Of a stretch of 64,000 nt of DNA, positions 34,782 to 43,402 are shown one piece after another. Source of the stretch: Actinoplanes sp. NBC_00393. GTDB taxonomy: Bacteria > Actinomycetota > Actinomycetes > Mycobacteriales > Micromonosporaceae. How positions within the stretch are numbered: position 1 is the first letter of the stretch; every line of letters starts with the position of its first letter. The notes below the pieces were generated by a model that was not told the DNA's origin, searched no databases, and worked only from the letters and a program-made list of their open reading frames with translations. The position numbers were made by a program, and so were the translations under genes. Location: positions 6,776,501 to 6,840,500 of the forward strand of contig NZ_CP107942.1 in assembly GCF_036053395.1 (NCBI RefSeq). The letters run 5' to 3'.

Positions 34782-35678
34782 ATGATCCACTCTCTGCCGG
34801 CGGTGCCCGCTGTCAGCCCATGCGAGACCCTGGTCCGCCGGCCGCATCCCCGGCTGCGCGACCACGTGTTCTCCTACAGCGGTTTCCGCACCGCGGAGCC
34901 GATCGCGCACCGCATTCTGCCGATCAACATCCCCGCGCTGATCATCGACATCACCGGCGCGGGGCGGGTGGTGACCGGCGCGAGCAGCAGCCCGGTGGTC
35001 GAGCAGGCGGTCCGCTGGGGACACGGCGTCACGGTCGGCCTCACCCCGGCCGGCGTGCTTGCGCTGCTCGGGGTACCGATGCGGGAGCTGACGGACCGTT
35101 CCGTCCCGCTCGGCGACCTGCTCGGCGGCCGCGACGCCTCACTCGCCGAACGCCTGGCCGCCCTGCCCTCCTGGACCGCCCGCTTCGACGCGCTCGACAC
35201 CTGGCTGGCTTCCCGGTTGCGCTCCAGTTCGGAAGATCCGCTGGTCACGGCCGCGTGGTCGCGGCTGCAACGCGGCCCAACCCGCAGCCGGGTGGCGTCG
35301 GTCGCGGTCTCGCTCGGCGTCAGCCGGCGCCGACTGGAGACCAGCTTCCAGCGCCGGATCGGCCTCACACCGGGCACGGTCGCCCGAATCGCACGCTTCC
35401 AGCGCGCAGTCGACATGATCGCGGTGGGCACGGCGCTGCCCCGGGTGGCAACAGATTCGGGGTACGCCGACCAGCCGCACCTGACTCGCGAAGTGGGCGC
35501 CTTCGCTGGGGTGACACCAACCGCCCTGCGCGACGCGTTGTCCGCCGCGATGCCACGGGTCCCCTCCACTGCATCGCCCCGTCCTACCGCCGTCCCCTCC
35601 GCGGCATCGAGCCGTGCTCCCGCCGATCCTTCCCGGCAGCGCGCATTCGTTCAAGACGCGCCGGCCGGGCGCCCGTAG
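34782..35678 (+). CDS. AraC-family transcriptional regulator
   Basis: 298 residues. The N-terminal sensor domain (~15-150) resembles DUF6597-type AraC partners (HPRLRDHVFSYSGFR, HRILPINIPALIIDI). The C-terminal AraC double HTH (~165-255) includes VAVSLGVSRRRLETSFQRRI and ATDSGYADQPHLTREVGAFA. A ~45-residue Pro/Ser/Ala tail follows that most relatives lack. It lies 9 bp from the SDR gene, which is its likely target. Confidence 0.88.
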   Translation: MIHSLPAVPAVSPCETLVRRPHPRLRDHVFSYSGFRTAEPIAHRILPINIPALIIDITGAGRVVTGASSSPVVEQAVRWGHGVTVGLTPAGVLALLGVPMRELTDRSVPLGDLLGGRDASLAERLAALPSWTARFDALDTWLASRLRSSSEDPLVTAAWSRLQRGPTRSRVASVAVSLGVSRRRLETSFQRRIGLTPGTVARIARFQRAVDMIAVGTALPRVATDSGYADQPHLTREVGAFAGVTPTALRDALSAAMPRVPSTASPRPTAVPSAASSRAPADPSRQRAFVQDAPAGRP

Positions 35679-35687
35679 TTTCGGGGC

Positions 35688-36410
35688 ATGACGCTCACCG
35701 GAAAGACGGCCATCGTCACCGGAGGTTCCCGCGGCATCGGCCGGGCCGTGGTCCAGCGGCTCACCGCCGACGGGGCTCGGGTGATCTTCACCTATCGCGC
35801 CAGCAAGGCCGCCGCCGAAGAACTGGCGGACGAGCTCGGCGCCACCGCTGTCCAGTGTGACCAGGCGGACCCGGCCACTGCGGTCCCCGCTGTGTTCGAC
35901 AGCGTGCGCAACGACGGCTTCGACATCCTGGTCAACAACGCGGCTGTCAGCGGCTCCCAGCCGATCGCCGAACTGACCGCCGACGACTTCGACCGGATGA
36001 TGACGATCAACGTGAAGTTCTCGCTGCTGGCGATCCGCGAGGCGATTCCACTGCTCCGGGACGGCGGCCGGATCATCAACCTGTCCACGCTGAACACCGT
36101 GGTACCCGCTCCTGGCCTGGCCCTCTACTGCGCCAGCAAGGCCGCACTCGAACAGGTCACCGCGGTCGCGGCCCGCGAACTGGGCGGCCGCGGGATCACG
36201 GTGAACACCGTCTCACCGGGCGCCACCGACACCGACATGCTGCGCGGCGCCAACACGCCCGAGGGCCTCACCCAGTCCGTCGCCTTCACCGCCCTGCAGC
36301 GTCTCGGCCAGCCGGCCGACGTGGCTGCGGTGATCGCCTTCCTGGCCGGCCCGGACGCGGCCTGGGTGACCGGCCAGAACATCCGCGCCTCCGGCGGCCT
36401 CCTGGTCTAA
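35688..36410 (+). CDS. SDR-family oxidoreductase
   Basis: 240 residues, classical short-chain dehydrogenase. The cofactor site is TGGSRGIG (~10-17), NNAA follows at ~83, and the catalytic set Ser (LSTLNT), Tyr and Lys (YCASK) is intact. The cofactor motif with a basic residue after the second Gly suggests NADP(H). Substrate unknown. It is probably co-transcribed with and regulated by the AraC gene upstream. Confidence 0.9.
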   Translation: MTLTGKTAIVTGGSRGIGRAVVQRLTADGARVIFTYRASKAAAEELADELGATAVQCDQADPATAVPAVFDSVRNDGFDILVNNAAVSGSQPIAELTADDFDRMMTINVKFSLLAIREAIPLLRDGGRIINLSTLNTVVPAPGLALYCASKAALEQVTAVAARELGGRGITVNTVSPGATDTDMLRGANTPEGLTQSVAFTALQRLGQPADVAAVIAFLAGPDAAWVTGQNIRASGGLLV

Positions 36411-36415
36411 CCCGG

Positions 36416-36775
36416 CTGACACCCAGCGCTGCCTCAACGACCCGGACACAACACTGACCGTCAGCCCAACAAACGAGCTGACACCCAGCGCTGCCTCAAC
36501 GACCCGGACACAACACTGACCGTCAGCCCAACAAACGAGCTGACACCCAGCGCTGCCTCAACGACCCGGACACAACACTGACCGTCAGCCCAACAAACGA
36601 GCTGACACCCAGCGCTGCTTCAGCGGCCCGGACACGGCGCTGGCTGTCAGCCCAACAAACGAGCTGACACCCAGCGCTGCTTCAGCGGCCCGGACACGGC
36701 GCTGGCTGTCAGCCCAACAAACGAGCTGACACCCAGCGCTGCTTCAGCGGCCCGGACACGGCGCTGGATGTCAGC
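36416..36775. repeat. 62-bp hairpin-forming tandem array, six copies
   Basis: Units start CTGACACCCAGCGCTG at 36416, 36478, 36540, 36602, 36664 and 36726, with exactly 62 bp between each. Copies 4 to 6 each contain GCTGACACCCAGCGC and its near-perfect complement (14 of 15 pairs) around a ~20-base centre, so each can fold into a hairpin. Copies 1 to 3 share a different right arm that keeps only the outer GCTGAC/GTCAGC pairing. The array lies between convergent SDR and dGTPase genes. Confidence 0.92.
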
Positions 36776-36866
36776 TGGAGTTGTGCTTCAGCCCGGCGGC
36801 GGCGTTAGGGCCTGGAGTGGCTGGTTGGTCGCTGGGGAGAGCGGGGACTTTTCGTCACTCGTACCC

Positions 36867-38333
36867 CTAAAGCACGAAAGCGTCCGTCCACAACTGCCGT
36901 GACCGGCCTGACAAGGCCTCCATGAGGCCGACGGCCTGGCTGTCGGTCAGGCCGGCGACGAAATCGATGACCGCGCGGCCGCGGCCCCGGCTGATCCGGT
37001 CCGGGGTGTCGGTGGGTAGCTCGGCCTCGGCGAGTTCGACCAGGTCGCGGAGGCGGCGAGGGAGGCGCTGGGCCTCATCGGGGTCGGTCAGCCAGGCGAG
37101 CAGCGCTTCCACGAGCGAGGCGAGGAGGCGGGCCTGACCGCGCTGGTGCAGGGCCAGGTCGGGGCGTTCCAGGACGAACCGGTTCTGCACGAATTTGAGG
37201 ATCTGCACCTCGTGCCACTGGGCGCGGGCCAGCTGGACGTGACCGCTGCGGATCGCGGGATGGCCGATCATCTCGATCGACTCGACTAGGCGGCGGGTCC
37301 AGTTCGCGGAGAACGCCGCCACCCGGGCCTCGGCCTCGAGCGAACCGTCGAACGGGCGGGCCAGCAGGCCGTCCACCAGCTCGGCCCGGACCAGCTCGAC
37401 GGCGTCGGCGAACGCCTCGTCGTCGGCGATCCAGTCGTCCTTGCGGTGCAGCTGGCGGCGCAGCGACTCGATGGCGCCGCCGGCCCGGTTCAGGTCGGTC
37501 TCGGAGCGCCAGCGCTGCCAGGCCATCAGTTCGGCGGCGACCGCGCCCTGCTGCAGGACGCCGACGCGGTGCACGTCCTCCAGGTCGTGGATGGCGTACG
37601 CGATGTCGTCGGCCGTGTCCATCACCGACGCCTCGACCGTCTGCTGCCAGTCGGCGACCCGCCCGGCGAACGGCGCCCGGGCCGCGCGCATGTCGTTGAC
37701 CTCGGTCGAGTACGCGTTGAACTTGAGCGAACCACCGTCCGGATCGTCCGGAACCACGGCGGCGCCGCGGGGCGCCGGGTCCATGAAACGCGGGTGCGGG
37801 TCCGGGTAGGTGCGCCGGGTCCACGGGTACTTGAGGATCGCCGCCCGGGTGGCGTTCGTCAGGTTCAACCCGATCGTCGCCTGGCCGCGGATCTCCGTGC
37901 TGGTGACTATCCGGTACGACTGGGCGTTGCCCTCGAAACCGTCCCGCAGCCGCAGCCGGTTGCGGGCCAGCCGGTCCAGCACCCGCTCGCCGAGGTGCCC
38001 GAACGGCGGGTGCCCCAGGTCGTGGGCGAGCGCGGCCGCCTCCACCACGTCCGGGTCGCAGCCGCCCAGCTTCTCCGCCAGGTCCGGCTGGGCATCGCGG
38101 ACCCGCTCGGCGATCGCCCGGCCCACCTGCGCCACCTTGAGGCTGTGGGTGAGCCGGTTGTGCACCAGCAGACCGGCTCCGCCCGGGCTGATCACCTGGG
38201 TGACGCCGGCCAGCCGGGCCAGGAAGGGTGAGCTGACGATCCGGTCCCGGTCCACCCGGAACGGGCTCGACGCGAGGTCACCGGGTGCGACCAGGCTGTC
38301 GCCGAAGAGCCGCTGGGCACGGGGATCGTCCAT
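36867..38333 (-). CDS. dgt: dGTPase-like HD-domain deoxynucleotide triphosphohydrolase
   Basis: 488 residues. The N-terminal half carries the HD-phosphohydrolase signature: the first His in LVHNRLTHSLKVAQVGRAI, the HD pair in AAALAHDLGHPPFGHLGE, and later MDTADDIAYAIHDLED. It should hydrolyse dGTP (or dNTPs) to deoxynucleoside and triphosphate. It is 9 bp downstream of the LURP-one gene on the same strand, suggesting co-transcription. The 488-residue length fits the long type-1 actinobacterial enzymes. Confidence 0.92.
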   Translation of the reverse strand: MDDPRAQRLFGDSLVAPGDLASSPFRVDRDRIVSSPFLARLAGVTQVISPGGAGLLVHNRLTHSLKVAQVGRAIAERVRDAQPDLAEKLGGCDPDVVEAAALAHDLGHPPFGHLGERVLDRLARNRLRLRDGFEGNAQSYRIVTSTEIRGQATIGLNLTNATRAAILKYPWTRRTYPDPHPRFMDPAPRGAAVVPDDPDGGSLKFNAYSTEVNDMRAARAPFAGRVADWQQTVEASVMDTADDIAYAIHDLEDVHRVGVLQQGAVAAELMAWQRWRSETDLNRAGGAIESLRRQLHRKDDWIADDEAFADAVELVRAELVDGLLARPFDGSLEAEARVAAFSANWTRRLVESIEMIGHPAIRSGHVQLARAQWHEVQILKFVQNRFVLERPDLALHQRGQARLLASLVEALLAWLTDPDEAQRLPRRLRDLVELAEAELPTDTPDRISRGRGRAVIDFVAGLTDSQAVGLMEALSGRSRQLWTDAFVL

Positions 38334-38342
38334 GCCCGGAGG

Positions 38343-38921
38343 TTACCGGGCCTGCAGCGCGTCCAATGCCACGGCCATCGCCACGACCAGGCGACGGTCC
38401 AGGTTCGGGTCCTGGATCGTCACGTGGAAGCTGTCGCGCAGGCCCCACTTGCGCACCACCGAGAACGCCGGGTGCCCACCGATCGTGAAATCGAAGTGGT
38501 ACGGCAGCCAGGACAGCGAGTCCACGAAACGGCGCAGGATCGCGACCCAGGCGTTGCGCTCCTGGCCGACCAGTTCGCCGTACCCCGGCTGCTCCAGCGT
38601 CCAGGTGGACCGCAGCAGCGAAGCCGCGAACTGCTTGCGGAACAGGCCGATCGGCTGGCCGGCGGCGTCGGTCACGTCGTAGGTGGCGCCCAGATCGATC
38701 GCCTGGCGGGCCCGGAACCCGAGCAGCGGCGTCTGCTTGGTGTCGTCGGTGTAAAGGGTCACCTGCTCCTTGAACGCCATCCGCTTCTGCTGCGCGAAGG
38801 CGAGGACACCGGCCTCCTCACCGTTCGGTCCGGCGGCGTGCACCTCGTACTGGTTGACCATGAGACGGATGCGCTGGCGAACGATGAGCTCTTGCTGAGA
38901 CTGAAGGGTGTTGATCGTCAC
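38343..38921 (-). CDS. LURP-one-related (Tubby-like barrel) family protein
   Basis: 192 residues, close to the family's normal size. Recognisable segments are LIVRQRIRLMVNQYEV, VLAFAQQKRMAFKEQVTLY and the C-terminal DSFHVTIQDPNLDRRLVVAMAVALDAL. The fold is a 12-stranded beta-barrel around a hydrophobic helix, related to scramblases and Tubby; bacterial functions are unknown. No signal peptide. It lies upstream of and close to dgt. Confidence 0.85.
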   Translation of the reverse strand: MTINTLQSQQELIVRQRIRLMVNQYEVHAAGPNGEEAGVLAFAQQKRMAFKEQVTLYTDDTKQTPLLGFRARQAIDLGATYDVTDAAGQPIGLFRKQFAASLLRSTWTLEQPGYGELVGQERNAWVAILRRFVDSLSWLPYHFDFTIGGHPAFSVVRKWGLRDSFHVTIQDPNLDRRLVVAMAVALDALQAR

Positions 38922-39009
38922 CGCGGCAGTGTGTCATACCCGTCACAGGCTGAGGGGACGCTGAGGCGCACGCTGGCGACAGGGGGCTGGTGCCGGTCAG
39001 ACTGGGCAG

Positions 39010-40113
39010 ATGGCGAAGCGCTCCCGTACCCGTACAGTCATGGCTCTGGCCCTCGGCGCCGCAGCGGTCTGGGCCGTCCGCGACCTTCCCGCGCAGCTCG
39101 GCGCCCGGGCGAGCGGCGCACGCCGCGCCCGGATCGAGGCTTCGCCCCAGTTCTCCGGCGGCAAGTTCCGCAACACCGTGCCGGCCAGCGAGATCATCGC
39201 GGCCTCCATGCCGCGCCTGGCCGCAGCGGCGGCCACCGGCCGCGAAGCCCGACGGCCGCACCAGCCGGTCCCGGTGATCACGCCGGTCGCGGGCGCCGAT
39301 CCCCAAGGTCTGCATGTGACCTGGTACGGGCATTCGTCCGCACTCGTCGAGATCGAGGGACGGCGGATCCTGCTCGACCCGGTGTGGAGCGACCGGTGCT
39401 CCCCGTCGCGGCTGACCGGCCCGAAACGGCTGCACGAGCCGCCGATCCCGCTGCGCGAGCTGCCGCCGCTGGACGCCGTGGTGATCTCGCACGACCACTA
39501 CGACCACCTCGACATGGTCACCATTCAGAACCTGGTGGACCTGCAGGCCGCGCCGTTCCTGGTCCCGCTCGGCGTCGGCGCGCACCTGGAGCGCTGGGGT
39601 GTGCCGGAGACCCGGATCATCGAGCTGGACTGGCACGAGAAAGCCAAGGTCGCCGGCGTCGAACTGATCGCGACCCCGGCCCGGCACTTCTCCGGCCGCG
39701 GGTTCAACCGGGACGAGACACTCTGGGCCAGCTGGGTGATCAACGGGCCGACCCGGAAGGTCTTCTACTCCGGGGACACCGGGTACTTCCCCGGCTTCGC
39801 CGAGATCGGGGCCGAACACGGGCCGTTCGACGCCACACTGGTGCAGGTGGGGGCGTACGGGGAGGCCTGGCCGGACATCCACATGTTCCCGGAGGACGGG
39901 GTGGCGGTGCATGTCGACGTCCGTGGTGGGCTGATGATCCCGGTGCACTGGGCGACGTTCAATCTTGCCCTGCACGACTGGGCGGAGCCGGCTGACCGGG
40001 CTTGGCGGGAGGCCAAGGCTCGCGATGTGCGGCTGGCGATCCCGCGGCCGGGCGAGCGGGTGGATGTGGACAACCCGCCCGCGGTCGACGGCTGGTGGCA
40101 GCAGATCGCCTGA
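39010..40113 (+). CDS. MBL-fold metallohydrolase, NAPE-PLD/UlaG-like
   Basis: 367 residues. A single N-terminal hydrophobic stretch (MALALGAAAVWAVRDL) may be a membrane anchor or signal. The metallo-beta-lactamase motifs are VTWYGHSSALVEI, SHDHYDHLD (metal-binding HxHxDH), PARHFSGRG and YSGDTGYFPGF. This arrangement resembles N-acyl-phosphatidylethanolamine phospholipase D, so a phosphodiester lipid is a possible substrate. It is divergent from the LURP-one gene. Confidence 0.87.
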   Translation: MAKRSRTRTVMALALGAAAVWAVRDLPAQLGARASGARRARIEASPQFSGGKFRNTVPASEIIAASMPRLAAAAATGREARRPHQPVPVITPVAGADPQGLHVTWYGHSSALVEIEGRRILLDPVWSDRCSPSRLTGPKRLHEPPIPLRELPPLDAVVISHDHYDHLDMVTIQNLVDLQAAPFLVPLGVGAHLERWGVPETRIIELDWHEKAKVAGVELIATPARHFSGRGFNRDETLWASWVINGPTRKVFYSGDTGYFPGFAEIGAEHGPFDATLVQVGAYGEAWPDIHMFPEDGVAVHVDVRGGLMIPVHWATFNLALHDWAEPADRAWREAKARDVRLAIPRPGERVDVDNPPAVDGWWQQIA

Positions 40114-40146
40114 CCTTGCCTGTCTTCGGCGCCGTCGCCGGCTTTC

Positions 40147-40350
40147 TCAGCGGGCCAGTTCGAAGCCGGCCATCAGCAGGCCGATGATCATGGCGACCAC
40201 GCCGGCGGCTAATCGGACGGTGTGCGACCAGGCCAGCCGCCGGCCGGAACGCACCGAGTACCGCGCCGGCCTGGCCTCCCGCCAGGCCGCGTGCGGGCGG
40301 TAGACGACAGCGATCAATCCGCTGGTGGCGAGCAGCGCGCCAAGATACAT
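40147..40350 (-). CDS. Small two-TM membrane protein
   Basis: 67 residues from the ATG at 40350, which has a GGGGG stretch a few bases upstream. Two hydrophobic helices (MYLGALLATSGLIAVVY and VRLAAGVVAMIIGLLMAGF) flank an Arg-rich loop. Convergent with the MBL gene. Function unknown. Confidence 0.62.
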   Translation of the reverse strand: MYLGALLATSGLIAVVYRPHAAWREARPARYSVRSGRRLAWSHTVRLAAGVVAMIIGLLMAGFELAR

Positions 40351-40731
40351 CGGAACCCCCTGGAGTCGAACGGTGACAGCCAGTCTGGGGTCCGCTCCGG
40401 CGCCCGATCCAGAGGATCCTCGGGCGGATAGAGCCCGTCCCGGCACGGACGGCGACGAAGCTTACTGTCGCCTATCGGTCACTCGATACGTTCGACTGAT
40501 CGCGGGGTGCGGATGCCCCGTGCCCGCCCTCACCGGTCGTGGATCTGCACATGGTGGTGAGTTGTTCCCTGTGCGCCGTCACCTGTGCGGTGTGCTGGGC
40601 ATGCGATGTGAATCGGGGAATCGAACCCCCGCGCCGCCCTCAGCGCGCCAGCGAGTGAGCCGGAATGACCCGCGGCTCCCGGGTTCGTGCACGCCTCCAC
40701 GACGGCTACCTGCTCCGCACCCCGCGACCGG
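40351..40731. other. Intergenic stretch with a tRNA T-arm-like fragment
   Basis: No gene was recognised. On the minus strand, CGGGGGTTCGATTCCCCG at about 40614-40631 resembles a tRNA T-arm, but no matching acceptor stem or anticodon arm is found nearby. It may be a tRNA remnant. Confidence 0.4.
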
Positions 40732-41199
40732 TCAGTCCAGGAGGTCCGCCTCCCAGTTGGTCCGCTGGATCAGGGTGTCCACCTCACGCAGCTCACGCGC
40801 CAGCTCGTCAGCCTGGGCGCGCAACTCGGCCACCGGCAGCGCCGCGATCATCCGCAGCTCGGACCGCAACTGCCGATACCCGTGCTGCCCCTCCCCCGCC
40901 GCGGCACCCGCCGCCGCAGTGATCAGGCCGTGCCGGAGCCGGAGCACGTCCCGCCGGGCCAGCGCATCGGTCAGAGTGCCGCCGCCGTCGAGCACGACCG
41001 CCGCGTTCGTCCGGTTGATCCGCCGGATCAGCAGCTCCAGCTCGGCCAGCACCTCGCCGGCCTCGTCAAGCAGGTCACCCGCCTCCTCGGCCGGCGTCTC
41101 ACCCTCCTGGTAGCGCGCGTTCGCGGTGATCCGCCCGCGCAGCTGCTCGGCACGCCGCGTCTTCTCCGCCCGCAGCGCAAGGCCCTCAGCAAGCTTCAT
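40732..41199 (-). CDS. DIP1984-family (DUF6847-like) protein
   Basis: 155 residues from the ATG giving MKLAEGLALRAEKTRRAEQL; an in-frame start at 41235 adds 12 unlikely residues. The protein is almost all helical and charged, with the conserved INRTNAA and LTDALARRDVLRLRH segments of the DIP1984 family. Coiled-coil propensity is high in both halves. Function unknown. Confidence 0.82.
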   Translation of the reverse strand: MKLAEGLALRAEKTRRAEQLRGRITANARYQEGETPAEEAGDLLDEAGEVLAELELLIRRINRTNAAVVLDGGGTLTDALARRDVLRLRHGLITAAAGAAAGEGQHGYRQLRSELRMIAALPVAELRAQADELARELREVDTLIQRTNWEADLLD

Positions 41200-41448
41200 G
41201 CCGCAAGTATCCCGCCAATAGATCATGACGCCCACCTATTTGTCACCGCCCTCTTCGCTGCCGCCTCCTGTGTCGGACGGCTCGGGGCCGCCTTCTGTGC
41301 CTGAGCGCGCCAGCCGGAAGCGCAAGCCGGGGCGGAATTCATGCACGAGCGACGGCCGAGCTGGTCCAAGCCATGCTCAGCCGCCGCCCACGCACGTAAC
41401 AAAACCGGCATCCTGCTGGCAGCCGCGTGTTTGGCCCGGTGTTGGGTG

Positions 41449-42203
41449 CCTGGGCGGCGCTGGCGGGTACGAGCCGCCGCCAGGACCTGTCTCGGGGCCT
41501 GCGTTACGCACCTGAGCGGCGGCCGGCAGGGGCGAGCCGCCGCCAGGACCTGTTTCGGGGCCGGTGTTACGTGCCTGAGCGGCGGCTGGCGGGGGGCGAG
41601 CCGCCGGTGAGGCCTGTCTCGGGGCCGGCGTTACGCGCCTGAGCGGCGGCCGGTGGGCGCGAGCCGCCGGTGAGGCCTGTCTCGCGGCCGGCGTTACGCG
41701 CCTGAGCGGCGGCCGGTGAGGGCGAGCCGCGCCGGGACCTGTTTCGCGGCCGGCGTTACGCGCCTGAGCGGCGGCCGGCGGGTGCGAGCCGCCGGTGAGG
41801 CCTGTCTCGCGGCCGGCGTTACGCGCCTGAATGGCGGCCGGCGGGTGCGAGCCGCCGGTGAGGCCTGTCTCGCGGCCGGCGTTACGCGCCTGAGCGGCGG
41901 CCGGCGGGTGCGAGCCGCCGCCAAGACCTGTCTCGCGGCCGGCGTTACGCGCCTGAGCGGCGGCCGGCGGGTGCGAGCCGCCGCCAAGACCTGTCTCGCG
42001 GCCGGCGTTACGCGCCTGAATGGCGGCCGGCGGGGGCGAGCCGCCGGTGAGGCCTGTCTCGCGGCCGGCGTTACGCGCCTGAGCGGCGGCCGGCGGGGGC
42101 GAGCCGCCGGTGAGGCCTGTCTCGCGGCCGGCGTTACGCGCCTGAGTGGCGGCCGGTGGGTGCGAGCCGCCGGTGAGGCCTGTTTCGGGGTCGCGGTTGC
42201 GTG
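41449..42203. repeat. 63-bp tandem array, about twelve copies
   Basis: Unit starts (CCTGAGCGG or variants) fall at 41449, 41511, 41574, 41638, 41701, 41763, 41826, 41889, 41952, 42015, 42078 and 42141. Periods are 62-64 bp, mostly 63. Each unit contains GGCGGC and GAGCCGCC about 15 bases apart, so it can form a small hairpin, and ends with CGCGGCCGGCGTTACGCG or a variant. The middle copies are nearly identical and the ends more diverged. Because 63 is a multiple of three, one plus-strand frame could encode a 21-residue repeat, but the Arg/Gly/Ala composition and shared open frames argue against a gene. Confidence 0.9.
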
Positions 42204-42259
42204 CGTGGGGGGCGGCCGGTGAGGTTGGGGTCGGGTGGGTGGGCGCTATGGCGTACGGA

Positions 42260-43159
42260 TCAGGGTTTTGGGACGCAGATCTGGACTGCGGCCGGGACCA
42301 CCGACGCCGTGAACTTCTTGGTTTTGGCGCGGGCGCCGCCGTCGAGTTCGTATTCGAGCTTGGACTCGAGTTTGACGTCCACGCGCCGGGCGCGGGTCAT
42401 CCGGACGAACGGGGAGCGGTCGGAGCGGCCGACGGCCATCGTGCCGAGGGCGCGAGCCCATTCCAGGGCGCCCTGGGCGGTGGCGACGCCGACTTCGAGC
42501 CAGCCGTCGTCGGGGGCGGCGTCGTCGAAGGCCTGGATGCCGCCGGTGATTTTGCCGACGTTGCCGATCAGTACGCAGCTGGCCTCGTCGTCGAACCACG
42601 GTGTGCCGTCGATCGTGATGGACGCGCGCGGGGCCGAGCCGTTGACGTGGCGGATGCCGGTCCAGACGTAGGCGAGTTTGCCGAGCCGGTCCTTCAGGGC
42701 GCCGTCCGCGTCCTTGATCATGGCGCCGTCGAAGCCGACGCCGGCCATCACGGCGAAGTGTTCGCCGGCGAGGCGGCCCAGGTCGAAGCGGCGGCGTTCG
42801 CCGTTGAAGGCGATGTCGACGGCCTGTTCCAGGTCGGTGGGGATGCCGAGGTTGCCGGCGAGCAGGTTGCCGGTGCCGGCCGGCATGATCGCGACAGGGG
42901 TCTTGCCGCCGCGCTTGGTACGGGCGAGCACGTCGAGGCTGCGCTGGACCATGCCGTCGCCGCCCCAGACGACGAGCAGGTCCACACCGGCCTCGACGGC
43001 CTTGCGGACCTGCTTCGGCGCCTTGCGGCTTTTCGGCACCTCGTACCAGAGCAGCTTCTCGACGCCCTGACCGGTGATCCGGCGGCGCAGTTCGTCGAGG
43101 CCGCCACCGAGGTTCTTGCGCTGATGGGCAACGACGGCGATCGTGCGGGGGGTTCGCAT
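42260..43159 (-). CDS. Diacylglycerol kinase-family lipid kinase
   Basis: 299 residues, DAGK catalytic fold. The nucleotide-binding signature VWGGDGMVQRSLD (~64-76) and the PAGTGNLLAGNLGIP motif are intact, as are GVGFDGAMI and the C-terminal YELDGGARAKTKKFT block. It phosphorylates a lipid such as diacylglycerol, or a related sphingoid or undecaprenyl substrate. It is the last gene of a minus-strand run (CNNM, GAF, small protein, lipid kinase) with gaps of 19-64 bp. Confidence 0.9.
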   Translation of the reverse strand: MRTPRTIAVVAHQRKNLGGGLDELRRRITGQGVEKLLWYEVPKSRKAPKQVRKAVEAGVDLLVVWGGDGMVQRSLDVLARTKRGGKTPVAIMPAGTGNLLAGNLGIPTDLEQAVDIAFNGERRRFDLGRLAGEHFAVMAGVGFDGAMIKDADGALKDRLGKLAYVWTGIRHVNGSAPRASITIDGTPWFDDEASCVLIGNVGKITGGIQAFDDAAPDDGWLEVGVATAQGALEWARALGTMAVGRSDRSPFVRMTRARRVDVKLESKLEYELDGGARAKTKKFTASVVPAAVQICVPKP

Positions 43160-43178
43160 ATCGCCGCCGTTACCCAGA

Positions 43179-43376
43179 TCAGCGGAAGCCGAATCGGCTG
43201 CGCTTCTTGCGGCCGAACAGGGTCTGCGCGGTGTCGGCGCCCTGGCGCAGGAGCCGGCTGACCCGGTTCGCTCCGCGGCGGCGCTCGATGCTGTCGCTCA
43301 ACTTGCGGGCGCCGGCGGCACCCAGCGGAACGAGGATGGCAGTAAGGACGATTTTGCGAGCAAAGTTCCAAATCAT
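43179..43376 (-). CDS. Small basic protein with one hydrophobic segment
   Basis: 65 residues from the ATG giving MIWNFARKIVLTAILVPLGA; 8 more residues are possible from an upstream start. A hydrophobic stretch is followed by a strongly basic tail (GRKKRSRFGFR). It sits between the GAF and lipid-kinase genes with short gaps (26 and 19 bp), so it is likely translated. Function unknown. Confidence 0.6.
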   Translation of the reverse strand: MIWNFARKIVLTAILVPLGAAGARKLSDSIERRRGANRVSRLLRQGADTAQTLFGRKKRSRFGFR

Positions 43377-43402
43377 GAGTACGGTGTACCCACAATTCAA
43401 GA

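Noticed and set aside
36416-36775. CRISPR array
   Set aside because: Whole 62-bp units repeat without unique spacers and no cas gene is near.
40612-40640. tRNA gene on the minus strand
   Set aside because: A T-arm-like sequence (GGGGGTTCGATTCCCC) is present but no acceptor or anticodon arm of matching sequence lies within 90 bases; at most a remnant.
41716-42222. Plus-strand gene for a 21-residue repeat protein
   Set aside because: The open frame follows from the 63-bp period; no ribosome binding site or signal, Arg/Gly-rich composition, and the opposite strand is also open.
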